Shown: positions 24,552 through 32,632, numbered from the stretch's first letter. The stretch is DNA of 64,000 bases from PALSA-1004 sp947474275 (GCA_947474275.1 CANJHY010000001.1:1-64000); one strand, 5' to 3'. Made by a program: numbers and translations. The notes: generated from the letters alone by a model not told the origin.

Positions 24552-26256
24552 CGCCGCCGCAAACACCGCTGTCGAACTGCACCGGCAGGGCGCGCAATTG
24601 CGCGAACGCGCGCAGTACGCCGCCGCCGAGCGCAGCCTGCTGCGCGCGCTGGAGCTTGAGCACGATTTCGCGGCGGCGCATTTTGAGCTGGCGCTGACCT
24701 ATCGCGACCAGGGCAAACTCGAAGACGCCGCCGATTATTTCCAACTGGCCGCCCACTTTGCGCCGGAGTTCGCCGCCGCCTCGTTCGAGCTCGCCGAAAC
24801 GCTGGTGAAACTCGAACGCGCCGAAGCGGCGCTAGCGGCGTACCGGCAGGCGCTCGCGCGCGATGGCCGGCACGGCGCCGCGTGGCGGGGTCTGGGCAAT
24901 CTGCTGAAAACGGGCGGCGAGCTGAACGAAGCGATCGATTGCTACCGGTCTGCCGTCGAGTGCGCGCCGGCGAGCGCGGACGCGCGTGGCCGCCTCGCTT
25001 ACGCGCTTTACCGGGCGGGCCGTTATGCAGAGGCGCGGCGGAGTTTCGATGCCGCTTTGGCGCTCGAACCGAACTGGCTGGAGGCGCATCACAATCTGGG
25101 CCTGCTGCTGCTGGAGACCGGCGAGCCGGCCGCGGCGCTGCAGAGTTTCGAGCGCGCGCGCGCGCTCGGCCCGGATGTTGTCGAGACCCGCGCTTGTGTT
25201 GCGCACGCGCTGCGCGATCTCGGCCGCCTGGACGAGGCCGTTGCGCATTACGATGCGGTGCTTGCCCGGTCTCCCCAATTTGCCGATGCCGTCATCAATC
25301 GCAGTTACGCACTGCTGATGCGGGACGACTATGCGGCCGGCTGGGGCGCCTACGCGCAGCGCTTCGCGAGCGGCGCCATGGTGGCGCGCGGTTTTCCCTA
25401 CCCGGAATGGCAGGGCCAGCCGCTGGCGGGCAAACGCCTGCTGGTCTATGCCGAGCAGGGTCTGGGCGATGAAATCATGTTTGCGTCCTGCCTGCCCGAC
25501 TTGCTGCGGACCGGCGCGCACTGCGTAATTGAATGCAACACGCGGTTGACGGCGTTGTTCCAGCGCTCGTTTCCGCAGGCGAGCGTCCATGGCGCGGACA
25601 AGAACGACGACAAGCACTGGCTGAAAAAATTGCCGCCGGTGGATTTTCAGGCGGCCATCGGGTCGCTGCCACAGTATTTGCGGCGGTCGCGCGCCGATTT
25701 TCCCGCGCGCGGCGGCTATCTGGTGGCTGACGCGCAGCGCAGCGGGGCTTGGCGCCGGAAACTGGTGGCAGGGACCGCGCTGCGGGTGGGCATTGCCTGG
25801 CGCGGCGGCACGCCGCGCTCGCGGCAGTTCGTGCGCTCGACTGTCTTGCCGCAGTGGTTGCCCATCCTGCGCAGCACGGGCGCGACGTTTTGCGCTTTGC
25901 AGTATGGGGATATCGCGGCCGAGCTGGAAGATTTGCGCGCTCAATCCGGCATAGCTGTCGCGCAACTCGGCGCTGCGGTCAATGACCTCGACGAACTCGC
26001 GGCCATCATCGGCGCGCTCGACCTGGTCATCAGCATAGACAATACCGTGGCGCATGTGGCGGGCGCGCTCGGGCAAGCCGTGTGGACCCTGCTGCCGGAC
26101 AGTCCCGAATGGCGCTATCCGCGGCGCGGAATGGCGATGCCCTGGTATCCATCCATGCGTCTCTTTCATCGCGCCGGCGGCGAAACCTGGCCGCCGGTAA
26201 TCGAACGCGTCGCGGCGGAGTTGGCCGGCTTGGCGGCGCGTGGACGTGAAAGCTGA
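24544..26256 (+). CDS. TPR-repeat glycosyltransferase (GT9-like), paralogue 4
   Basis: A 570-residue paralogue. TPR units cover about residues 1-270. The GT9-like half shows YAEQGLGDEIMFASC (E304), VGIAWRGGTPRSRQFVRST, LVISIDNTVAHVAGALGQA and MPWYPSMRLFHRAGG. The conserved loop keeps Asp (D-N-T-V-A-H). It starts eight bases inside the end of the GT2-FkbM gene and its end overlaps the next paralogue by 17 bases, so four genes from here back to 23229 and on to 29295 form one tight cluster. No signal peptide. Confidence 0.77.
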   Translation: MSDAAANTAVELHRQGAQLRERAQYAAAERSLLRALELEHDFAAAHFELALTYRDQGKLEDAADYFQLAAHFAPEFAAASFELAETLVKLERAEAALAAYRQALARDGRHGAAWRGLGNLLKTGGELNEAIDCYRSAVECAPASADARGRLAYALYRAGRYAEARRSFDAALALEPNWLEAHHNLGLLLLETGEPAAALQSFERARALGPDVVETRACVAHALRDLGRLDEAVAHYDAVLARSPQFADAVINRSYALLMRDDYAAGWGAYAQRFASGAMVARGFPYPEWQGQPLAGKRLLVYAEQGLGDEIMFASCLPDLLRTGAHCVIECNTRLTALFQRSFPQASVHGADKNDDKHWLKKLPPVDFQAAIGSLPQYLRRSRADFPARGGYLVADAQRSGAWRRKLVAGTALRVGIAWRGGTPRSRQFVRSTVLPQWLPILRSTGATFCALQYGDIAAELEDLRAQSGIAVAQLGAAVNDLDELAAIIGALDLVISIDNTVAHVAGALGQAVWTLLPDSPEWRYPRRGMAMPWYPSMRLFHRAGGETWPPVIERVAAELAGLAARGRES

Positions 26257-27745
26257 TCCTGCGATGCGCGCCACGTTCGACGCCGGACTTGCGGCTTATG
26301 CGGCGGGTAACTTTGCGGCGGCGGTCGAATGTTTCAACCGGGTGGTTGACGAGCGGCACGATGACGCGGATGCTCACAACAATCTCGGCCTGAGTTATCT
26401 TGCGCTGGGCGAATATGAAGACGCGGCAGATGCGTTCACACTGGCAGTGCATTTCCGCCCGCAATTTCCGCCGGCGTTTTACAACATGGCGTTGGCGGCA
26501 CTTGGTCTCGGCGAACTCGGACAGGCGGTGACCAGTCTTGAACGGGCGCTCGCATTGCAACCCGATTTTGCCACCGCCCATAGTACGCTCGGCTACGTGC
26601 TCAGCCATCAGGTGGGCGAATTCGAAGCAGGTGCCACGCATGTCCGCAAGGCGATGGAACTCGATCCGGCGGATCCCGACGTGCGGTGCAATTTCAGCGC
26701 GATCCTCATCCAGGAGGGGCGCGCGGAAGAAGCGTTGGCAATTTGCCGTGAGCTGCTGGCCGCGCATCCAGCTATGCACGAGGCGCAGCTGAATCAGGCG
26801 CTGGCCAATCTGAAGCTCGGCCGTTTTGAAGCAGGATGGCCCGACTACGAAGCGCGCAAGCGCGCGCGCGGCAATTACTTGCCACGTACGTTGCCGCTGG
26901 CGGAGTGGCAGGGTGAGCCGCTCGCATCCGGCAAACTGCTTATTTATGCCGAGCAGGGCGTAGGCGATCAGATCATGTTTGCATCCTGCGTGCCTGCATT
27001 GCTGCCGAAGCTCGCGACGTGCGTGATCGAATGTGCGCCCAAGCTGGTGCAGCTGTTTCAGCGTTCGTTCCCGGGCGCAACGATAGTGTCGCAGCAGGAA
27101 GGGGACGCAAATCTCGCGCGGCTGGCGCAAGCGGCTGGCATCGATCGCCAGGTTGCCATCGGCAGCCTGCCCGCCCAATTTCGCAAGCAGCGGGCCGATT
27201 TTCCGGCGCATGTAGGCTATCTGCGTGCCGATGCTGCGCGGGTTGACTACTGGAAGCAGCGTCTGGACACCCTGGGGCAGGGATTAAAAATCGGCATCGC
27301 ATGGTCGGGCGGAGCGCCGACCACGCAGGGTGCGAGCCGCTCGATGCAACTCGCGGACTGGTTGCCGGTACTCGGGCAGGCAGGGTGCCATTTCGTGAGC
27401 CTGCAACACGGCGACGTCGCCGGCGAACTCGCCGCATGGGCGCGCGCGCAACGCATCCCGCTTCACCACTGGCGCGACGCCGTCGAGAACTATGATGAAA
27501 CGGCGGCGCTGGTGACGGCACTCGACCTGGTGATTTCGGTGCAGACCGCACTGGTACATCTGGCCGGCGCGCTCGGCAGGCCCGCATGGGTCGTATTGCG
27601 CGCGGCTGCGGAATGGCGTTACCTCGAGCACGGAGACGAGATGCCATGGTACCCCAGCGTGCATTTGTTCCGGCAGCAGAGTGCTGGCGACTGGGCGCCC
27701 GTGGTCGCGCGTATCGCGCAGGAACTCGCGCAACACGCGCGGTAA
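26240..27745 (+). CDS. TPR-repeat glycosyltransferase (GT9-like), paralogue 5
   Basis: A 501-residue paralogue with TPRs at about residues 1-205 (example DDADAHNNLGLSYLALGEYE) and a GT9-like half. That half shows YAEQGVGDQIMFASC (E238), IGIAWSGGAPTTQGASRSMQ, LVISVQTALVHLAGALGRP and MPWYPSVHLFRQQ. The usual Asp of the D-T-x-x-A-H loop is Gln. The start is a GTG at 26240 overlapping the previous gene by 17 bases; an ATG at 26263 is an alternative. The last base of its TAA stop is the first base of the next gene's ATG. Confidence 0.75.
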   Translation: MDVKADPAMRATFDAGLAAYAAGNFAAAVECFNRVVDERHDDADAHNNLGLSYLALGEYEDAADAFTLAVHFRPQFPPAFYNMALAALGLGELGQAVTSLERALALQPDFATAHSTLGYVLSHQVGEFEAGATHVRKAMELDPADPDVRCNFSAILIQEGRAEEALAICRELLAAHPAMHEAQLNQALANLKLGRFEAGWPDYEARKRARGNYLPRTLPLAEWQGEPLASGKLLIYAEQGVGDQIMFASCVPALLPKLATCVIECAPKLVQLFQRSFPGATIVSQQEGDANLARLAQAAGIDRQVAIGSLPAQFRKQRADFPAHVGYLRADAARVDYWKQRLDTLGQGLKIGIAWSGGAPTTQGASRSMQLADWLPVLGQAGCHFVSLQHGDVAGELAAWARAQRIPLHHWRDAVENYDETAALVTALDLVISVQTALVHLAGALGRPAWVVLRAAAEWRYLEHGDEMPWYPSVHLFRQQSAGDWAPVVARIAQELAQHAR

Positions 27746-29295
27746 TGATCATGTTGTGGTCGATACTCAGAAGCCTGGCAAGTAAACCCGCAGCCAACCC
27801 TGCGGGCGCCGTGCGCGGCACCGGGCTCGAAACGGGCATCGCGTGTTTTAACGCGCAGGACTTCGCCGGCGCGTCCCGGGATCTCAGCGCGGCGCTGGAT
27901 GCGGAACCCGATAATTTCGTCGCGGCATACTACCTGGCGCTGGCTGCGGCGCACAGCGGCCGCCTGGAACGCGCGCAGGAGTTGCTGGAAGCGGCGTGCG
28001 CGCGGCGCAATGATGCGGACGCGCACAGTGCGCTGGGCAATGTCTATCGCCTGCAAGGACGCGCGGCCGACGCCGAGCAGAGCTATCGCCGCGCGCTGGC
28101 GGTGGACGCGGGACATCTCACCGCGCTCGCCAATCTAGGCCTTTCATTGCGTGACCGCGGTGTGCCGCGCGAGGCGCTGCTCCTGCTCGATCGCGCGCTC
28201 AAGCTGGCGCCGAATCACGTGGAGGCGATTTTCAACAAGGCGCTGGTGCTGACTGATCTCGGCGAGCGCGAAGCCGCCGCCGCATTGATCGAGCGCGTGC
28301 TCGCGCTCGACCCGAATTTCGCCGAGGCGCATTTGCAGCGCGGATTCTCCCTGCTGAAGCAGGGGAATTTCGCCGCAGGGTGGGACGAGTATGCATGGCG
28401 CACCCGCATACCCGAGGTCGACCATTGGCAGGAATACGCCTACCCGCATTGGCAGGGTGAAGCGCTCGAAGGCAAACGCCTGCTGGTGCAGGCGGAACAG
28501 GGCTTGGGCGATCAGATCATGTTTGCATCCTGTCTGCCGGACCTCCTGCCGCGCGCGCGGCACACCGTGCTCGAATGCGATCCGCGGCTGGCCCGCTTGT
28601 TCGCGCGCAGCTTTCCGCCCGCCGTGGTCTATCGCCATCGTGTCGAGGGCGCGCCCGACTGGTCGGGCGAAGCCGCGCCGGATTACCGCGTTCGCATGGG
28701 TGATTTGCCACGCATAATGCGCAGGTCAAAGGCGGATTTCCCCGCGCATCGCGGCTATCTGCTTGCCGACGCTGCGCAGGTTGCGGCATGGCGCGCGCGG
28801 CTCGACGCCCTGGGGCGTGGTCTCAAGGTCGGCGTGTCGTGGCGCGGCGGCACGCCGGGCACCGGCCAGGCGGCGCGTTCACTCGCGCTCGACGCGCTGC
28901 TGCCGTTATTGAGGTTGCCGCGTGCGCATTTTATTTCCCTGCAGTACGGCGCGGTCGGCGCTGAAATCGCCGATCTGCGCGTGCGTCACGGCATCGTGCT
29001 GCACGAATGGTCGCAGGCGGACGCCGCGATGGACGGCGTTGCGGCTTTGATCGCGAGCCTCGATCTGGTCATCACGGTGTGCACGACTGCGGTCCACCTG
29101 TCCGGAGCGCTGGGCAAGCCCGCGTGGGTCATGGTCCCCGCCGTTGCGGAGTGGCGCTATCTGGAAACCGGCGCGCATCTTCCGTGGTATCCGGCGCTGC
29201 GGCTGTTTCGTCAGCAGAACCCTGGCGCATGGGACGGTGTCGTCGCAGACGTCAGGACGGAACTGGTGCGCGAAATCGACGCCGCTCACGGGTAA
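27745..29295 (+). CDS. TPR-repeat glycosyltransferase (GT9-like), paralogue 6
   Basis: The last paralogue of the array, 516 residues. TPRs at about residues 25-225 precede a GT9-like half with QAEQGLGDQIMFASC (E251), VGVSWRGGTPGTGQAARSLA, LVITVCTTAVHLSGALGKP and LPWYPALRLFRQQ. The Asp of the conserved loop is replaced by Cys, as in paralogue 1. I start it at ATG 27745, whose first base is the last base of the previous stop codon; ATG 27751 is also possible, and an upstream in-frame start at 27586 would only read through paralogue 5. The first pilin gene lies about 390 bases downstream on the same strand. Confidence 0.76.
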   Translation: MIMLWSILRSLASKPAANPAGAVRGTGLETGIACFNAQDFAGASRDLSAALDAEPDNFVAAYYLALAAAHSGRLERAQELLEAACARRNDADAHSALGNVYRLQGRAADAEQSYRRALAVDAGHLTALANLGLSLRDRGVPREALLLLDRALKLAPNHVEAIFNKALVLTDLGEREAAAALIERVLALDPNFAEAHLQRGFSLLKQGNFAAGWDEYAWRTRIPEVDHWQEYAYPHWQGEALEGKRLLVQAEQGLGDQIMFASCLPDLLPRARHTVLECDPRLARLFARSFPPAVVYRHRVEGAPDWSGEAAPDYRVRMGDLPRIMRRSKADFPAHRGYLLADAAQVAAWRARLDALGRGLKVGVSWRGGTPGTGQAARSLALDALLPLLRLPRAHFISLQYGAVGAEIADLRVRHGIVLHEWSQADAAMDGVAALIASLDLVITVCTTAVHLSGALGKPAWVMVPAVAEWRYLETGAHLPWYPALRLFRQQNPGAWDGVVADVRTELVREIDAAHG

Positions 29296-29297
29296 GA

Positions 29298-29393
29298 ACC
29301 CGGCATCCCCGGGTTGCACGCCTGCCAAACGCGGGCTTACCAACCGGCGTAAGCAGCCGGGGCGGATTTAGCCGATGCTGACGCTCAGCGTCA
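29298..29393 (+). terminator. hairpins downstream of the glycosyltransferase array
   Basis: AACCCGG-CATC-CCGGGTT-type hairpin at 29298-29316 and a perfect TGACGCT-C-AGCGTCA inverted repeat at 29379-29393 follow the last glycosyltransferase gene. Neither is followed by a strong T run, so termination is only suggested. No gene is seen between 29296 and 29688. Confidence 0.35.
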
Positions 29394-29592
29394 TGATTTG
29401 TCGTTTGCAGTCGCCGCAGCGATGCTGCGACGCGTCAATTCCCAATTCAATTTTCCGCATTGTGAAAAATATCTTGGATTTTAGCGCCGGCAAAGCTTCA
29501 AATTCACCGCTCCGCTGAAATTTGGCTGCCTAACCGGCGACCTGACGCAAGTCTGTGGATAACCGGGCTTTTCTGGCATCAATCCAGGGCAC

Positions 29593-29608
29593 TGGTATGG
29601 AACTTGCG
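29593..29608 (+). promoter_or_regulatory. sigma-54 promoter motif of pilin 1
   Basis: TGGTATGGAACTTGCG has the invariant GG-N10-GC spacing of -24/-12 sigma-54 promoters. It lies about 80 bases upstream of the first pilin gene, and the same motif recurs before pilin 2. RpoN/PilR control of the major pilin gene is well established in other bacteria. Confidence 0.7.
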
Positions 29609-29688
29609 ACCAGGACGCTGGCAAGCATTACTTTATATAACTAAATATTGCTTGTATTTGGCGTTTGTAACTTTTTAAGGAGATCTGA

Positions 29689-30108
29689 ATGAAGCGTATT
29701 CAACGGGGCTTTACCCTGATCGAACTGATGATCGTCGTTGCGATTATCGGTATTCTGGCGGCGGTCGCGCTGCCCGCGTATCAGGACTACACGATTCGCG
29801 CAAAAGTGTCGGAAATTGTATTGCAGGCCAGCGGCTTCAAAACGACTATCGCCGAGAAATCTGCATCGGACGGCACCATGTCGAGTTCCGGCATGGGTCT
29901 GACCGTCAGCACCGGCGGACGCGTCGCCGGCGGTAGCGTTACCGATAACGGCACCATCATAGTTATCGGCAGTGCGACTACTCTTGGTACCGACGTTACG
30001 GTTCAACTGCGTCCTTCGCTGGGCGCCGGCGGCCGTATCGCGTGGGAATGCTCCACGACTGGTACTTCGACCGCCTGGAAATACGTGCCGGCGGAATGCC
30101 GTCACTAA
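29689..30108 (+). CDS. pilA: type IV pilin, copy 1
   Basis: A 139-residue type IVa major-type prepilin. The short leader MKRIQRG is cut before Phe by prepilin peptidase, followed by the hydrophobic assembly helix FTLIELMIVVAIIGILAAVA with Glu5. The C-terminal domain is rich in Ser, Thr and Gly and ends with a Cys pair (WECSTTG...AECRH) that would form the usual disulfide loop. AAGGAG lies seven bases before the ATG. A sigma-54 promoter motif lies upstream and a strong terminator follows. The Ser/Thr-rich surface and the adjacent glycosyltransferase array make it a candidate glycoprotein, which is inference. Confidence 0.92.
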   Translation: MKRIQRGFTLIELMIVVAIIGILAAVALPAYQDYTIRAKVSEIVLQASGFKTTIAEKSASDGTMSSSGMGLTVSTGGRVAGGSVTDNGTIIVIGSATTLGTDVTVQLRPSLGAGGRIAWECSTTGTSTAWKYVPAECRH

Positions 30109-30152
30109 GTTTGAACCTGCGGGATTTTTAACGCAGGGTTCTGGCTCCAATC

Positions 30153-30184
30153 AACAGCCCCTCCTCGCGAGGGGCTGTTGTTTT
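30153..30184 (+). terminator. Rho-independent terminator after pilin 1
   Basis: CAGCCCCTC pairs with GAGGGGCTG around a short loop, followed by a T-rich tail (TTGTTTT). A perfect GCGCAAT-TCG-ATTGCGC inverted repeat follows at 30200-30216. An almost identical terminator follows pilin 2. Confidence 0.88.
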
Positions 30185-30266
30185 GGGACTGCAGTTTGAG
30201 CGCAATTCGATTGCGCCGTACTTGGGGATTTGCACGATAACTGGTTAGCGCAGCGCTGGGTTAGCC

Positions 30267-30302
30267 ATTGTGCAAGCGCTCAGTCGAAGATTTACCCTGA
30301 TC
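30267..30302 (+). pseudogene. remnant of the 5' end of the pilin-3 gene
   Basis: From GTG at 30270 the DNA reads V-Q-A-L-S-R-R-F-T-L-I, aligning with the first eleven codons of pilin 3 (M-K-T-L-S-R-G-F-T-L-I at 31092). It then switches abruptly to the sequence that lies upstream of pilin 1 (CAATTTTCCGCATTG). It marks the junction of the tandem duplication. Confidence 0.8.
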
Positions 30303-30430
30303 CAATTTTCCGCATTGTGAAAATACTTTGGATTTTAGTGGCAGCAAAGCTTCAAATTCACCGATCCTCTGAAATTTGGCTGCCTAACCGGCGGCCTGAC
30401 GCAAGTATGTGGATAACCGCATAAGCGCAC

Positions 30431-30446
30431 TGGTATGGAATTTGCT
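30431..30446 (+). promoter_or_regulatory. sigma-54 promoter motif of pilin 2
   Basis: TGGTATGGAATTTGCT again keeps GG-N10-GC. It is preserved between the duplicated units although flanking bases differ, consistent with functional constraint. Confidence 0.68.
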
Positions 30447-30510
30447 TATAGCGCTTGGCCAGTAATACATTTCATGTATTTGGCGTTTATAACAATTTAA
30501 GGGGATCTGA

Positions 30511-30930
30511 ATGAAGCGTATTCAACGGGGCTTTACCCTGATCGAACTGATGATCGTCGTTGCGATTATCGGTATTCTGGCGGCAGTTGCGCTGCCCGCG
30601 TATCAGGACTACACGATTCGTGCCAAAGTGTCGGAAATCGTACTAACGGCTAGCGGCTACAAAACCTCTGTTGCAGAGAAATCTGCGTCAGACGGCACCA
30701 TGACAAGCTCCGGGATTGGTCTGACCGTCAACAGCGGCGGACGCGTCGCCGGCGGCAGCGTTACCGATACCGGCACCATAGTCGTTATCGGCAGCGCATC
30801 CTCTATTGGTACCGACGTTACGGTTCAACTGCGTCCTTCGATGGGCGCCGGTGGCCGTATCGCGTGGGAATGCTCGACCCAGGGTACTACGAGTTCATGG
30901 AAATACGTGGCGGCGGAATGCCGTCACTAA
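30511..30930 (+). CDS. pilA: type IV pilin, copy 2
   Basis: A 139-residue prepilin, near-identical to copy 1 through the leader, the assembly helix and the following segment up to about residue 45, then differing at many positions. Several changes are Ser/Thr exchanges (QASGFKTTIA versus TASGYKTSVA; CSTTGTSTAW versus CSTQGTTSSW). Cys residues of the C-terminal loop are retained. AAGGGG precedes the ATG. It has its own sigma-54 motif and terminator. The two copies could be expressed together or give alternative pili. Confidence 0.92.
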   Translation: MKRIQRGFTLIELMIVVAIIGILAAVALPAYQDYTIRAKVSEIVLTASGYKTSVAEKSASDGTMTSSGIGLTVNSGGRVAGGSVTDTGTIVVIGSASSIGTDVTVQLRPSMGAGGRIAWECSTQGTTSSWKYVAAECRH

Positions 30931-30974
30931 GTTTGAACCTGCGGGATTTTTAACGCAGGGTTTTGGCTCCAATC

Positions 30975-31006
30975 AACAGCCCCTCCTTGCGAGGGGCTGT
31001 TGTTTT
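30975..31006 (+). terminator. Rho-independent terminator after pilin 2
   Basis: CAGCCCCTC/GAGGGGCTG stem followed by TTGTTTT, the duplicate of the terminator after pilin 1. It separates pilin 2 from pilin 3. Confidence 0.88.
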
Positions 31007-31091
31007 GGGACCACGGTTTGACCGCAATTCGATTGCGCCGTAGTTGGGAATTTGCACGCTAATTGGTTAGCGCAGCGCTGGGTTAGCCAAT

Positions 31092-31508
31092 GTGAAAACA
31101 CTCAGTCGAGGTTTTACCCTGATCGAACTGATGATCGTAGTCGCGATCATCGGCATTCTGGCGGCCGTGGCGCTGCCGGCCTATAACACTTATACGATAC
31201 GCGCCAAAGTGTCGGAACTGATGCTTACGGCAAGCAGTTTTCGCGTAGGGATTGCCGAAAAAATCCAATCCGACGGCACCATGTCGAGCGCGGGAATGGG
31301 GCTGACCGTCGCCTCCGGCGGCCGTGTGTCCGGCGGTTCGATATCCGATACGGGAACCGTCGCGGTGTTCGGAAGCGCCGGCTCCATCGGCACCGACGTC
31401 ACGGTTGTTCTCACCCCGTCGTTGAACGGCGGACGCCTCGTCTGGGCGTGCACCAGCGGCGGCAACACCACAACGTGGAAATATCTGCCCGCCGAATGCC
31501 GCCATTAA
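31092..31508 (+). CDS. type IV pilin, copy 3 (divergent)
   Basis: A 138-residue prepilin starting at GTG 31092 (MKTLSRGFTLIELMIVVAII). It keeps the leader-cleavage Gly-Phe, Glu5 and the two C-terminal Cys (WACTSGG...AECRH). Its globular part has diverged from copies 1 and 2 (for example YNTYTIRAKVSELMLTASSF). It lies behind the pilin-2 terminator, and I see no GG-N10-GC motif between that terminator and its start, so it may be weakly expressed, use another promoter or depend on readthrough. No clear Shine-Dalgarno sequence is visible. It could be a minor pilin. Confidence 0.88.
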   Translation: MKTLSRGFTLIELMIVVAIIGILAAVALPAYNTYTIRAKVSELMLTASSFRVGIAEKIQSDGTMSSAGMGLTVASGGRVSGGSISDTGTVAVFGSAGSIGTDVTVVLTPSLNGGRLVWACTSGGNTTTWKYLPAECRH

Positions 31509-31543
31509 GGCGCGCGTCTTCATTCACGCCGCAGGATTTCCGC

Positions 31544-32632
31544 CTATCGTAGCTCGAGCATGCGGATTGCCTTGTCGTCGACAAACCGTGTGATATTGAT
31601 CTGACCGTGAAAGCCGAAGCTTGGTCCGCGCGGCTCGACGTGCTCGAAAGAAAACTGGTCGGCAACAGTGGCTGGCGCAAAAGCGATCCCATGCTCTCTT
31701 TCCAGGTATTCGCGGTGGGTCCGGCAAATCGCCGTGTCTTCCGGATGCGAGGCCACGATTTGCGGATCCTGCAGGGCTTCCAACAGCGTCCTCGAACGTA
31801 GCGAAAATCCGCCGTTGCCGACGGCATGCGCGGCGGGAATGTTGAGCAGCTCGTGCGGCCAGCGCGCGCCGACGTAATCGTACAGCAGGAATTGATCGGA
31901 CCAGAGCGCCGGGTTCACGACGTAGCCGTCCCATTGAATGATCAGAACGTACTCGGTGTCGATATGGCGCAGCAGGTCCTTCATCACGAATTTCGAGTAA
32001 TCCTGCAGCGAGCGTATCGGCTCGATGCGCACGGTTTCTATCGGTTTGAGATCGAAATCGCGATCGCTGAAAAACAGCGCGCGCGGAAATTCGCAGCCCG
32101 CCGTGCTCAGTTGCAGCGCGCGGATTGCCGGCGCGTGATTGCTGCAGTCGATGCAGCACAGCGTGGTATCGGGAATGCGTACCCTGGTTGCCGCCGGTTG
32201 GGCGGGGCGTCGCGTATCGAGCAGCGCGAGCCTTTGCTTGAGCAGGCCAGTCAGCCCGGCGAAGCCTTCGCGCGCGGACAGGATTTCCCACAGGCGCACA
32301 TGCGCCTTGTGCATGCCAGGGTCGAGCCGCAAGGCGTGGCGCAACTCGGCAAGCGCCTCGTCGTCGCGTTGCAAAGCCGACAGCGCCTGCGCGCGGGTGT
32401 AGCGGAACGCGGCGTTGTCGGGCTGCGTGCCTGTCGCGCGCAGGGCGAAGTTTTCGGCGAGGTCGAAACGCTGCCGACGCAGCGAAATCATCGCGGCAAG
32501 ATGCAGCAGGTCGGGGTGATCCGCGGATACGCTCAAAAGGCGGTCGAGCAGGGTGGCGGCGACATCGAAGTCCCCGGCGTGAAACCTTTCAAGGACTTGC
32601 TGCAACTGTTGCGCGGCCGGTGTGGTGCTCAT
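31544..32632 (-). CDS. TPR protein with a DUF5672-like glycosyltransferase-type domain
   Basis: A 362-residue protein from ATG 32632 (MSTTPAAQQLQQVLERF). TPR-like helices fill about residues 5-140 (DNAAFRYTRAQALSALQRDD, DEALAELRHALRLDPG). The C-terminal domain (about 150-362) has LIIQWDGYVVNPALW and GNGGFSLRSRTLLEAL, which resemble the DUF5672 family, thought to be glycosyltransferase-like. It is 31 bases downstream of soxB on the same strand but its domain make-up ties it to the glycan locus; it converges on pilin 3. A longer in-frame start at 32758 lies inside soxB and is unlikely. Confidence 0.65.
   Translation of the reverse strand: MSTTPAAQQLQQVLERFHAGDFDVAATLLDRLLSVSADHPDLLHLAAMISLRRQRFDLAENFALRATGTQPDNAAFRYTRAQALSALQRDDEALAELRHALRLDPGMHKAHVRLWEILSAREGFAGLTGLLKQRLALLDTRRPAQPAATRVRIPDTTLCCIDCSNHAPAIRALQLSTAGCEFPRALFFSDRDFDLKPIETVRIEPIRSLQDYSKFVMKDLLRHIDTEYVLIIQWDGYVVNPALWSDQFLLYDYVGARWPHELLNIPAAHAVGNGGFSLRSRTLLEALQDPQIVASHPEDTAICRTHREYLEREHGIAFAPATVADQFSFEHVEPRGPSFGFHGQINITRFVDDKAIRMLELR

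Larger units (their letters stand above)
29448..30302 (+). repeat. tandem duplication, unit A (pilin 1 with promoter, terminator and a pilin-3 5' remnant)
   Basis: This unit and the one at 30303-31124 share an upstream region (CAATTTTCCGCATTGTG start, then GCAAAGCTTCAAATTCACCG and GAAATTTGGCTGCCTAACCG), the sigma-54 motif, the pilin gene, the terminator and the trailing segment. Unit A ends with GTGCAAGCGCTCAGTCG followed by ATTTACCCTGATC, a decayed copy of the first eleven codons of the third pilin gene. Confidence 0.85.
30303..31124 (+). repeat. tandem duplication, unit B (pilin 2 with promoter and terminator)
   Basis: Second copy of the roughly 850-base unit. It runs from CAATTTTCCGCATTGTG through the sigma-54 motif, pilin 2 and its terminator into the first codons of the intact pilin 3. 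It differs from unit A by scattered substitutions and small indels. The 402-base gap between pilins 1 and 2 is made up of this duplicated regulatory sequence and contains no additional gene. Confidence 0.85.

Noticed and set aside
24832..26274. 480-residue frame antisense to paralogue 4
   Set aside because: Repetitive shadow of the Ala/Leu-rich TPR coding strand.
16510..29295. classification of the array as ordinary LPS heptosyltransferases
   Set aside because: The C-terminal domains are GT9-like, but LPS heptosyltransferases lack long TPR arrays and no LPS core genes (waa, hldE, kdtA) are present in the window.
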